This document shows positions 34,156 through 45,269 of a stretch of DNA of 64,000 nt, piece by piece (within the stretch, counting starts at the first letter, position 1; the number at the start of each line of letters is the position of its first letter). The translations under genes were made by a program, and so were the position numbers. The DNA comes from Brachypterus glaber (Eukaryota > Arthropoda > Insecta > Coleoptera > Kateretidae): assembly GCA_958510825.1 (NCBI GenBank), contig OY294054.1:11238019-11302018 (forward strand), read 5' to 3'. The notes under the pieces are model-generated. The model saw only the letters and a program-made list of their open reading frames with translations, was not told the DNA's origin and did no database searches.

Positions 34156-35469
34156 AGGTAGCCTGGATTAAAGGTAAGTGATAAGCAAAGCGTTGCGGCC
34201 AATTTCGTAACAGTTGCAATCTTGCCACAGTTTCGATAACATCTCTCAAATTTTTTAGTGAAAAGTGTTTTAGTGATGGAATCTTTTATTCAAGGTATGT
34301 TTATTATATTTATGTAAAAAAATACAGTTTTTGTTGGGTAGTTGTACTTAAAATATGTAACTGAAAATACTGTTGAATTTAATAAATAATCTGGGAAATT
34401 TTGTATTTCAGTATATATTTAGTTTTAAGATAGTTGCCTAACGCGTTTTCGAAAATTGCTTTTTCATCATCAGGGCGATTGGCACTGAAAAATAAGGGTT
34501 AAAATAGGATTAACAAAATCAATAAGGGGGCTATTTTGAGGTTAATCCAAAAATATACACTTACTTGTCAGTACCACTTTTTAGTCACAATTATAGGAGA
34601 TGAAGATATTAGGATATTTAACATACTAATCTAAAATGAATGGAATGGTCAAAATTAATAAAATAATATAGTATTATCCTCGTTTCTCGTTTCATTGTAA
34701 AAAATAAAATCTTTTTTTTTTATGAAAATTATGTTTTGTTCTCTCTGATATGCCCTTGTTATTGCATAATATACAATTCTATGCAATTAAAACAAATAAA
34801 ATAATTTTCTTCAGCTAGCTATACACTAGACGAAACACTGTGCGACGTACAATTTTGATGACGTTAAGAATTGATCAAAAACAGACGTCTTCTCGACGTC
34901 TAATATGTGTGGTATTTATGTATGTATAGTATGTCGGGGACCAATGTGACCAAAAACTGATGTCGATAGGTACGTCGGCGACGTCATCTGGTTTCCTGGG
35001 TATAGACAATATTTACAGTTAACAGTAAAAACGAAAAAAATAAATAAAATATGAACAAAAGAACCCAAGGCAGTGCGAAAAATTAAGTGATGGAGTGTAA
35101 GATCGTAGGTAATTAGCAATTTATAAATTTGCTTAAACTTTTGTCTGTTCTTTATGAACTCTGTTAATTTCCGCTTGCCAATTATGATTTTTTAACTTAT
35201 ACTTCAGAACTAATTTGAGAAGAAAGTACATAATGAAAGAATTATTCACTGAAATGGCAAGATTTTTGATTATGAGTTTATTTTTATGTTTATTCATTTT
35301 GAAAAAAAAGCGTTAGTTATTTTTTAATAATGTATATTTTCTGATCTGTATCTCCTGCATAGGTACATAATATTACCAGGGATTAGATAAGGTACATTAT
35401 TCAATGTAATTAAAAATTTAAAGTTAAATTTAATTTAAAATTTGTAAAATTTAATTTAAAATTTGTAAA
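34156..35469. other. Interval without a gene
   Basis: AT-rich. Contains the hammerhead-like motif at 34436-34476 and, at about 34820-35000, a GC-richer stretch with repeated 'gacgtc' words ('acagacgtcttctcgacgtc', 'gtacgtcggcgacgtc'). No protein is recognised. Confidence 0.5.
34436..34476 (-). ncRNA. Hammerhead-ribozyme-like motif, most complete copy
   Basis: Read on the minus strand: helix I GCC; core CTGATGA; one extra T; helix II GAAAA/TTTTC around AGCAA; GAA; self-complementary helix III AACGCGTT (AAC/GTT with a two-base loop); A at the cleavage position; then GGC closing helix I. All invariant core bases are present. The unpaired T before helix II and the very short helices I and III depart from a standard stable hammerhead. 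Similar minimal hammerheads with short palindromic helix III are known in Penelope-like elements, where they may act as dimers. Activity is untested. Confidence 0.5.
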
Positions 35470-38400
35470 TGATGTTATCCTAATTCAGAAACTGATAATT
35501 AAAGTAGAGGACATGTTTTATATTTACGAATTAAAGCAAAATGAAGTTTTATTAACAAAAAAGATCTTAAAAAAAAACACATTTTCTAGTTATAAAACTC
35601 TCATTAGTATAAAAATGTAGATAAAAATATTAGTTCTATAATAAAATGCATTTTTATTTTTATCCCAAGGGATGGAGCTAAAATAACCTCGTTAGTAAAA
35701 GAGATTTAAATTAGAAATAATTAAATGTTGGAGCGAAAATAATTGACAAAAATAAGCGCTAAAATAACAAAAATAAAACTTAAAGGTTGGACAAACCAAA
35801 TTGTGGCCTCGCGAAAAATTACGAAAGTGATCCAGTGAAGAAATTACCGATTTTTAAAAAGTTATCTTCTGATTAGTATGTCCTCCATAAATATTTCATA
35901 TATTATTCACCATAATTTATAATTTCAAATCTTTATTTAGTCACAGTGAGAATTAAAAGATAAGGATGTTTTTTATCTTTGCAAATTAAAGCAAAGTGGA
36001 TTTTTATTAACAAAACAGTTCTTTTAAATAACCTTTCCTAGTTATAAAACTTTCGTTATTATAAAAATGTAATTAAAAATGTAAAATTGTAGAAAAAAAT
36101 TCATTTTTATTTTTATCCCAAGAGATGTAGCTGAAATAATAACCTTAGTAAAAGAGATATTGATTAGATACTTAAATGTCTGAGTAAAAACAACTGACAA
36201 AAATAAGTGTTAAAATATTCTATATATTATAATATATAGAATAATTATTCCCTGTAATCTACAATTTAAAATGTTATCTTTAGCCAGTCGCAGTGAGAAT
36301 TAGAAGTTAAGGATCTGTTTTGTCTTTGCAAATCAAAGCAAAGTTGAGTTTTAAGACAAGTTTTTTTCAAAAACCTTTCCTAGTAATAAAACTCATTAAT
36401 ATAAAAATGGGAATAAAAATGTAAATCGTAGAATAAAATGCATTTATATTTTTATCCGAAAAGATTAGCTGAAATAATAGTAGCAGAGATATTAATTAGA
36501 GATAGTTAAATGTCTGAGCGAAAACAAATGACAAAAATAAGCGGTGAAATAACAAAAAAAAAAAAAATAGAATAATCCGGACAAACCAGTGAAGAATTAA
36601 CCAATTTTTAATTTGAAGTTATCTTCTGTTCCGTATGTCCTGCGAAATACTATTGCAAGGGATTCTATATATTATTCACTGTAATTTACAATTTAAAATG
36701 TATATTTATTTAGTCACAGTGAGGATTAAAAGTTAAGCATCTGTTTTAGCTTTGCAAATTAAAGCAAAATGAAGTTTTATTAATAAAAAAGGCTGAGCGA
36801 AAACAAATGACAAAAATAAGCGGTGAAATAACAAAAAAAAATAAAATAAGCCGGACAAACCAGTGAAGAATTAACCAATTTCTAATTTGAAGTTATCTTC
36901 TGTTCCGTATGTCCTGCATAAATACTATTACAAGGAATTCTATATATTATTCACTGTAAATTACAGTTTAAAATGTTATCTTTATTCAGTCACAGTGAGA
37001 ATTAAAAGTTAAGGATCTGTTTTATCTTTGAAAACTAATGCAAAATGAAGTTTTATTGATAGAAATAGTCTTTTATAAAACCTTTCTTAAATATAAAATT
37101 CTCATTAGTATAAAAATGTAAATAAAAATGTAAATTGTAGAATAAAATGCATTTTTATTTTTATCCCAAGAGATGTAGCTGAAAATTTCAGCCTTAAATA
37201 ATATCGTTAGTAAAAGAGATATTATTTAGAGATAGTTAAATGTCTGAGTGAAAACAATTGACAAAAATAAGCACAAAAATAACAAAAAGATAAAAAAAGG
37301 AAGCTGGACAAAACAAATCGTGGCCGTGACGAAAGTGATCCAGTGAAGAATTTACCAATTTTTAATTTAAAGTTGTCTTCTGATCCGTATATCCTACATA
37401 AATACTTTTACAAGGAATTCTATATATAATTTACTGTAAATTCAGTCACTATGAAAATTAAAAGTTAAGGATCTGTTTTATCTTTGCAAATTAAAGCAAA
37501 ATGAAGTTTTATTAATAAAAAAGGCTGAGCGAAAACAAATGACAAAAATAAGCGGTGAAATAACAAAAAAAAATAAAGTGAAGCCGGACAAACCAGTGAA
37601 GAATTAACCAATTTTTAATTTGAAGTTATCTTCTGTTCCGTATGTCCTGCATAAATACTATTACAAGGGATTCTATACGTTATTCAGTGTATTTGTATTT
37701 ATTTTTATTTGTATTTATTATAGTGATACAGAGACCTCCTTTTGAAGGTAGTTTATATCTAACACTGGAATTTACAATTTAAAATGTTATCTTTATTTAG
37801 TCACAGTGAGGATTAAAACTTAAGCATCTGTTTTAGCTTTGCAAATTAAAGCAAAATGAAGTTTTATTAATAAAAAGTCTTTTAAAAATCCTTTCCCAGT
37901 TATAAAACTCTCATTATTATAATAATGTAAATAAAAATGTACATTGTAAAATAATTATTAATTATTATCCCAAGAGATGTAGCTGAAAATTTAAGCCTGA
38001 AATAATATCTTTAGTAAAAAAGATATTATCTAGAGATAGTCAAATCTCTGAGCGAAAACAATTGACAAAAATAAGCGCTAAAATAAAAAAGAAAAAAAAA
38101 AAGAAAAAAAAGGAAGCTGGACAAAACAAATCGTGATCCAGTGAAGAATTTAGCAATTTTTAATTTGAATTTATCTTCTGATCCGTATGTTCTACATAAA
38201 TACTATTACAAGGAATTCTATATTCACTGTAAATTTAGTCACAGTGGAAATTAAAAGTTAAGGATCTGTGTTACCTTTGCAAATTAAAGCAAAATGAAGT
38301 TTTATTTACAAAAAAGTCCTTTTTAAAAACCTTTCTTAGTAATAAAACTCTCATTAGTATAAAAATGTAAATTGTAGAATAAAATGCATTTTTATTTTCA

Positions 38401-38583
38401 TCCCAAGAGATGTAGCTGAAATAATATCGTTAGTAAAAGAGATACTAATTAGAGATAGTTAAATGTCTGAGCGAAAACAATTGACAAAAATAAGCGCTAC
38501 AATAACAAAAAAATAAAAAAATAAAAAAGGAAGCTGGACAAAACAAATCGTGGCCGTGCGAAAAATGACGGAAGTGATCGAGT
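35470..38583 (+). repeat. Satellite-like tandem array, about 8 units of up to 455 bp
   Basis: An anchor word, 'ttaaagcaaaatgaagtttt' with variants, recurs at about 35531, 35986, 36331, 36758, 37031, 37488, 37842 and 38281. The spacings alternate between long (427-457) and short (273-354). Units share 'tcacagtgagaattaaaag', 'tcccaagagatgtagctg', 'gagcgaaaacaattgac' and 'ccagtgaagaatt'. Units 4 and 6 carry the same internal deletion junction ('aaaaaaggctgagcg'), which points to duplication of a two-unit block. The array stops about 90 bp before the ATG of the RYK-like exon. Confidence 0.92.
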
Positions 38584-38673
38584 GTTAGGCAGTAAGGTTT
38601 ATAGCGTACAGGACGTCGCGACGCTTTGTAGTTGCGGCTCTAGCGCCGCGTCTGAACAACGCGAAATTTGAAA
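38584..38673 (+). promoter_or_regulatory. Putative promoter/5'UTR of the Derailed/RYK-like gene
   Basis: About 90 bp with many CpGs ('ggacgtcgcgacgc', 'ctagcgccgcgtctg') between the AT-rich array and the ATG. The abrupt change in base composition suggests conserved 5'UTR or core promoter. No TATA box is evident, so the transcription start cannot be placed. Confidence 0.45.
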
Positions 38674-38779
38674 ATGTGGAACGCGTATATTTTCATGATA
38701 GTCACGCTGATTTTCTCAGGAACAAATTACGCACACCTCGATTTTTTCCTCACGAATGAGGAAGTCATGAAATTGCTGG
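38674..38779 (+). CDS. Derailed/RYK-family Wnt receptor, first coding exon
   Basis: ATG at 38674 (AAA before it) opens 35 codons plus one base, ending at a GTAAGG donor (38780) in phase 1; the split codon starts with G, fitting Gly. Residues 1 to about 20 form a signal peptide (hydrophobic IFMIVTLIFSG, then TNYA). The mature start AHLDFFLTNEEVMKLLG matches the beginning of the WIF domain of insect Derailed/Drl-2/Doughnut and vertebrate RYK, where a 'HLnxFLxxxEVxrLiG' block precedes the Wnt-binding core. The full protein would continue with the rest of WIF, a transmembrane helix and a kinase-like domain, and acts as a Wnt5 receptor in axon guidance. No later exon was found. The paralogue is not determined. 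Confidence 0.82.
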
Positions 38780-39244
38780 GTAAGGATTTAAATGTGCAGC
38801 TTGATCCAAAAATAAATCTTTAAATGTTTATTGTTTGTTTTTTTTTCGTTTAATGTTTTTATTTTAATTTTTTTTTTGTCATGCATTCTAATAAATGTTT
38901 TTTTTTATATATATATTTTAATACTTCTCTTTTAAGGAGAACTTTCTTTACATACATGTCACATTTAGTTTATTTTATTTTTTTATTTTATATTTTTTTA
39001 TGATTTTTATTAAATATTTTTATTTTTTTTTCTTATATGGGACATCTTTAGGAAAACGTATTATTCTGTAAAACAATAATATGTGATCTTTGAAGCAGAA
39101 ATATTTAATTTATTTCCTTTTTAATATTAAAAAATTGATTTTTTTTATTATTATTACCATTATTATTTTTTATGTTGTTTTTTTATCGTTTAAAAGATAT
39201 GAATGCTAAATTTGTGTACGTCTGAGTATTTTTAAAGTAATATT

Positions 39245-39385
39245 ACTTGTTGATCATAAAGTTGCCCCTTGGGATTTTATTACTATATTTTCCGTATTCT
39301 AAATTTTCGCGTCAAGAAAATTGTTTTTCCTTAATTTTCTGTGAAAATTCATGAATGGCGGGAAAAGTAAGGGTGCTTTTTCGAC
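39245..39385 (+). repeat. Dispersed direct repeat, copy 1
   Basis: The unit has 'ggtcataaa-atg-catt' then 'gggattttattactat', 'attttccg-attttaa-ttttc' and, further on, 'atggcgggaaaagt'. Other copies lie at about 41050-41190, 43435-43482 (continuing at 44212) and about 44840-44920. Confidence 0.65.
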
Positions 39386-39459
39386 ACCAAAAGTGCATAG
39401 GTAATAACCTAGTTTCTTGGAAATATTTTTAGTGGTAAATATTCTTTGCAAAATTATTA

Positions 39460-40850
39460 ATTTTTTCCACTACTAGCTTTAGAACTAACCATTATTTATC
39501 ATGTTTTCAGACTGTGAAATCAATTTTCTTTACCTATAGCAATAATAATTTTTTCTTTCCTAGTAGGAGTAAATTTTATAAACAATTGATATCTGCCACT
39601 TGATTTTCCTTGAACTGCAAAGACATGCCATTGCTTATAATTTTTATTGGACAAAATGCAACAATGATTTGCCATTGGATAAAAAATGAGCATGGCAAAT
39701 ATGATATGTAAATGAATTAATTGAAGCGGCAAGTGGATGAAGGCGTTATGTAACATTTTTTAAACGTTTGAAATTTTCAATGAATTTAGAAGTTAAGAGA
39801 GTCTTCTACGATAACATGATAGAAATTTCAACATTTTTAAAAATGTTACATAACACCTTCATCCACTTTCCGCTTCAATTATAGTAGAATATAACATATT
39901 ATTCAGTAAATAAACAACTTACCGATGTTTTCACAAATTTTAAAAAATATCGATATGGGACCCACTAGAACTGTCAACTTTCAGTGAATAAATCAATTTA
40001 TTAATTTGTTTTCAGAAATAGTGTATTCAAAGGCTACTTGTTTTTGCGCGGTTAATTAAGATCCAGCAAACATTTTAGTTTATTATTGATATAAAAATGT
40101 TAAATAATAAGAATAAATCCGCTAGTAGTGAAAAAAATAATATATAAACCATAGTAGAGAAGAATATTATAGCCTCGCACTCGTAAATTCCTCGCTGCTA
40201 CGCAGCTCGGGATTTAATATGCTCGGCTATAAAAAATGTATTCTCTACCTTGGTATATAATTACTATTCTTTACATCAGATTAACTATTAAGGTTAAGTA
40301 ACCCATTAATGAACACTAGACTAACTAGTAATTTAACAAATAATAGTAATTATATACCAAGGTAGAGAAGCCATTTTTTATAGCCGAGCGTATTAAATCC
40401 TGAGCTATGTAGCAGTAAGGGATTTAAGAGTGCGAGGCTATAATAGTTTTCTCTACCGTGATTTATATATCAGTTTTTTAACTACTAGCACTATTTAACT
40501 ATTTTTATTCAAATAATAAAATAAATTATTAACAGAAATTATATTTCTTGAAATTTTCCTAAAAATCAAGTAGGCATTTGCTCAAATAAATACTTTGAAC
40601 TGACGTTTGAAAATTTAGTTTTTTTTTAAATTTTTTTCATAATATTTAGCTAATTATTGATTGTATAAATTGGTAATTAGTAAAAATTGCACATGAACTC
40701 GAACATCTAAAGTGATAGAAATCAATTGTTTATAAAATTTACTCCTACTAGGAGCGAAAAAATTATTATTGCTATAGGTGAAAAAAATTGATTTCACAGT
40801 CTGAAAGCATGATAAATAATGGTATGTTCTAAAGCTAGTAGTGAAAAAAA
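39460..40850. mobile_element. Foldback element with nested inverted repeats
   Basis: About 140-bp arms at 39460-39604 and 40705-40850 are inverted copies ('ccactactagctttagaac' against 'gttctaaagctagtagtg'). Inside is an inverted pair at about 39715-39760/39838-39880 around 'gttatgtaacattttt', and another at about 40140-40265/40335-40465 around 'gtagagaa ... ttatagcc'. There is no coding frame. It may be one composite element or successive insertions. Confidence 0.75.
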
Positions 40851-41049
40851 TGATTTATTTGTCACAAAGTTTGTCACATTTCATTTATTTGGTTAAATTC
40901 TAAGTGAGTTTATTATTAATTATTGTGTTAACCAACTTTTAGAATCTTTAATTAGGATATTTAGACTAAATAATATTTTTAAGTTGTGCTTGAATAACTG
41001 CAATATATCAAAACAATTTGAAATAACTATTTATAAAGTGTTTTAATAG

Positions 41050-41195
41050 TTTAGTTGTTGGTCATAAACATGCCATTTAGGATTTTACTTTATTACCATG
41101 TATTTTCCGCATTTTAAGTTTTCCCGAGAAGAGGAGTGTTTTTGTTCAGTTTTCTTTGAAATAAATATGGCGGGAAAAGTGCCCTTTTTAGCTAT
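41050..41195 (+). repeat. Dispersed direct repeat, copy 2
   Basis: The best-preserved uninterrupted copy of the unit described at 39245, including 'tggtcataaacatgccattt', 'ccatgtattttccgcatttt' and 'atatggcgggaaaagtgcc'. The overlapping open frame 41098-41295 is a by-product. Confidence 0.65.
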
Positions 41196-42316
41196 GAAAC
41201 CAATCGAATATCAAAATATTATTTTCCTACGATCCTCTATGAAAATGACATTTAGCACACTCTTTTGTTCTCTAGAAAACGCCATATCGCACTAGTTTGA
41301 TATTTTTATATCACACTCGTGTGATATTTATGTATGGAGGTTTGCCTAATTTTATTTAGATATTTACCTCGTAGATTCTAGGAATTTTATTCACCTTGTT
41401 TTATAAACCATGTTTCACCTTTCACCACAGCCTTTTATATCTTTTAAGTGTTTTAATCCAAATATTTCTGTTTTTCATGTCAAAAATAGAAACTATAGTT
41501 ATAACATTACTATTTTGACCATTACTGTCTAGTCTAGACAGTCCATATCTTATAAAAATTACTTAATTTTTTATTTAGTTACCTTACATTATATAAAAAA
41601 CATCAAAATACACAGTATTTTTCTTATGAAATGTAAAACAGTACAATTTTACTGTCTTATATCGCAGCATAACCACAAATCTAATTTAATAAGTAAAAAA
41701 GTAAACTCAATTTTGCATTTATTTAGGAATAGTCACCCCATTAAACAGCTATGTATTGTATTAAATATAAAACCAAGAAAACTAAAGCTAAATGAAGATC
41801 ATATTTCCTGTTTGACATAGCTACGTATATAAATTTGTATGCTCTTTATAATTATTTTGTGCTTTGTTTTTCTTAAACATTAATAAAAATTAGAAAATTT
41901 TAAAATAAGAAACTTCATATTTTTTCTGGATCGTAGGAAGAAGAGTGTACATAACTCGTTGGAAAGTGTATTTCATACACTCATGGGGTTTCCTCACTCG
42001 CCAAGTGGCTCGTTCCAAACCTTCCCACTCGCGTGAAATATGTCACTTTCCGCACTAGTTATGTAATATACTATTTCAACATTCTCTGAAAAAAGGATTT
42101 CATTAATTTTGAGCTGATGTCGCTTTTAAATGCTTAAAATTTGTTGTCATCATGAATAAATTTATTATATTAATTAAATTTTATTAATTAAATAACTTTA
42201 ACTTTGTTATAATAAATTTTAAGTACACTGAGAAAAATCGGACAAATGTACTATGTATACATTTATAATATATTTAACATTATTCTGTCTATAATTAATA
42301 TTATTCTATCATGATT
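41196..42316. other. AT-rich interval, no gene
   Basis: Nothing recognisable beyond short palindromic words such as 'tatcgcactagtttgatat' near 41284 and 'actcgtt ... actagttatgta' near 41950-42065. The open frame 41626-41820 has no protein signature. Confidence 0.45.
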
Positions 42317-42650
42317 TAGTTATTTATGGTACTAGTGGGTAAAGTAAGATATTGCCCATGAGAAAATTAATCTGCTTGGCTGACGCCTCGCAGGTTAATT
42401 TTCTCATGGGCAATATCGGTTTACCCATGAGTGCTATACAAGGTTTTATCGAATAAATAGCTGAGGAATTCCTATTTTTATTAAAAATTTTAATGACATT
42501 TACAAGAAAATAATTTGACAAGTGAGAGTTGAGTGGGTAAAATAAATAATTATCCACTCAATAAAGTAAAAGCCACGCGGGGGTTATTATTGAGTTTATC
42601 TATTTAAAATAAAGCTGGTAATTGTCTTATTATCTGTATGTATTGGATAA
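42317..42650 (+). repeat. 334-bp repeat, copy 1 (inverted relative to 43877)
   Basis: A repeat with an internal hairpin: 'gatattgcccatgagaaaat' against 'attttctcatgggcaatatc' around a 'gacgcctcgcagg' loop. The whole unit recurs in opposite orientation at 43877-44207 with about 90 percent similarity by eye. Confidence 0.85.
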
Positions 42651-43482
42651 TTTTTTTTATTTATGGTAGATCACCTAATCACTTTGAACAAATATAATTA
42701 GTTTTCCGGTGTTAGATATTTAGAATAAATAAAGTCATTTTAATAACGCCAATTAATATATAATAGCCCCAAAAATATACATAATAGCCCCATATATGTA
42801 ACTATAAAATAACACATTCATTAAACGTTAATAAATTGTAAATTTATGGTAAACACATTAAACTTAATAAACCATTAATCTATTCGTTACAATTAAAAAT
42901 AAGTATTTAATAAATTTTATTAATTACAATTAAACATTTATTTTCCACAAATAAACAGTTTGTTTGGCTTTGCCCGAAATATTTAAGAAAAAATAGATCG
43001 TATTTTAGAGGTCATTAATCAACTTAATTACCAAAATTAAACAATGGTCATTGATCCGGGAAAATTAAAATAATATATTAAGAATATATTTTTTATCGGT
43101 GAATGAAACGATTACATTTATTTTGAGCCGGTGAACGCTTTTATTGATTTCGATTTCAAAATTTCTTGCCTCCTTAAATTTTATTATATCAAATAAATGT
43201 CATTGGAAGGTTTTTACATGTAGGTAATAAATTTGAACCATTCTACATAAGAATACCGTCTCAAAATTAATGGTATTTTAATTGATATGACGTTTAATTT
43301 TGGACTGCTAGATATAATAATATTCTTTAGATTTCTATTACAAAAAAATAGTCTTTAAGTTATTCTGGAATAGTTGGAATATTCCGAATATAACAATATT
43401 TTAGAACAAGTATTTTTAAAGTGAATTGAGAGGTAACTTTATGGTCATAAATATGGCATTTGGGACTTTATTTTATTCCCAT

Positions 43483-43876
43483 GTAAAGTTTATTTTTTTA
43501 AGGTATAGTTATTTTAAATTTGCCGCTAAATACTCCACAAAGTCCGATTTACACTGAAGCATGTGGCCTGTTTTGAATGTCAACATAACCAAAATTTATA
43601 ATTTTTGTTTACTTACTTTGTTTTTATGGTGTTTTGATGTAAAAAAAGAGAATTGATAAAGCTGTTGCTAAAAACACTTTTGTATTCCTGTAGAAACAAA
43701 ATTTGCTTATAAAATCGCTATTATTCCAATAATATAGAGAAATAAACCATTGTTTTGTACTCGTTGATGGTCATTTCGCTTACGACGCATGCGTATCTTA
43801 CGTTGCTATGGTAATTTCAAGATTGTTTACAGGCGGGAAGGTTTAAAATAACTATACCTTAAAAAAATAAACTTTA
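43483..43876. mobile_element. MITE with TAAAGTTTATTTTTTTAAGG ends, copy 1
   Basis: About 35-bp TIRs: taaagtttatttttttaagg plus 'tatagttatttt' at the left, inverted at the right. A second copy in opposite orientation lies at 52057-52484. The shared interior includes 'tccgatttacactgaagcat', 'cttacgacgcatgcgtatct' and 'gttgctatgg'. Confidence 0.88.
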
Positions 43877-44207
43877 TCCAATACATACAGATAATAAGAA
43901 AATTACCAGCTTTATTTTAAATAAATAAACTCAATAATAACCCTCGCGTGGCTTTTACTATATTGAGTGGATAATTATTTATTTTACCCACTCAACTGTC
44001 ACTTGTCAAATTATTTTCTTGTAAATGTCATTAAAATTTTTAATAAAAATATGAATTCCTAAGCTATTTATTGGATAAAACCTTGTATGGCACTCATGGG
44101 TAAACCGATAATGCCCTCTTGAAAATTAACCTGCTTGGTTGACGCCTCCCAGGTTAATTTTCTCATGGGCAATATCTTACTTTACCTACTAGTACCATAA
44201 ATAACTA
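43877..44207 (-). repeat. 334-bp repeat, copy 2
   Basis: Inverted copy of 42317-42650. Together with the adjacent MITE it splits direct-repeat copy 3: sequence before 43482 ('tttattcccatg') resumes at about 44212 ('taccgcattttaagttttc'). Confidence 0.85.
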
Positions 44208-45267
44208 TTAGTTACCGCATTTTAAGTTTTCTTGCCAAGAGAATTAATATATTCTTTGAAATATCAAATTTTACATAGGAAAAATAAGGGAGGGGGGTTT
44301 AGACACTCAAAGTTATACTTAAAAAGTATAGAAATTTTGAACAAATAACATCCAAAAATTTAAATGTTTAACTATAGTTAATTTATAAATTAAATTTTCA
44401 AGTACTACTATTTAACTCATAAAAAAAACAGATTTAGTCAATGCAATAATGCAGTTTTTAGGTAAATGTAATTTGGGAACAATCGGAAAAGAAGGATTTT
44501 AAATATACCTTCCATGGCAGGTCTGTAAAATTAATAAATACAAAACACAATTTTAAAATAATTAAAAGTTATGAAATTCCTAAGTTCAAGATCCATTGTA
44601 TTAAAACGATTAATTTTTTTTTATATTTACCCCCCGTTTTTCATTCTTTTATAGTTTATATGTAACCATTTGAAAACGACCGAACGGCCGAAACGCGTCA
44701 TGGTGTTTTAAGAATAAAAAATTAATCGCTTTTATCAAGATTTTGGCTTTTGTACCCTTTACCCCTTAATTAAAATAATTAGCTATATTGTTAACCCAGA
44801 ACTTTATTTGTAGGTCACAAGTTGTGGCGGCTACAATGTGGCCCATAAATATGTCATTTTTATTAGCTTATATACATTTTTCGAATTATCAATTTTCTTA
44901 GAAAATTACTTTGAAAATATAAAAGTCGACTAACCTAAGCCTTATAATTTAGACACACGAAATATGTGGTAGCAGTATTTTGGAAAAGTGATTTATTGGT
45001 CCATAATTTCTGCAAAATTATAAATTATAATTATTTTCTTACAACGTAATTCAGAAATACTTCCTAGATAGATAAACAATGTTAAAATAAAATCAAGCAT
45101 GTACAAGGAGAAAAATTATATTACTTTATAAAATTTGAGCATTCGACCTGTGTATCATGATTATTATGCATATAATGGCTTACACAATGTATGCAAAATA
45201 AAAAACAAACATAATATATGTAAATAATATTTAAATACAAAAACTATAAAAAAAGTTCCTATACACC
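44208..45267. other. Interval with direct-repeat remnants
   Basis: Holds the second half of direct-repeat copy 3 (44212-44300), the hammerhead-like motif at 44665 and a decayed copy 4 (about 44840-44920). No gene. Confidence 0.5.
44665..44704 (+). ncRNA. Hammerhead-like motif, degenerate core
   Basis: Helix I ACCAT is closed by ATGGT (five pairs). Between them are TTGAAAA (CTGANGA with two changes), one extra C, helix II GACC/GGCC around GAAC, GAA, the palindromic helix III ACGCGT, and C at the cleavage position. The architecture is the same as at 34436. The two core substitutions probably abolish activity. Confidence 0.45.
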
Positions 45268-45269
45268 TA

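Noticed and set aside
42317..44207. A single 1.9-kb transposon with 334-bp TIRs
   Set aside because: A direct repeat that starts between the two units resumes right of the second one, so the right unit inserted separately. Kept as two inverted copies.
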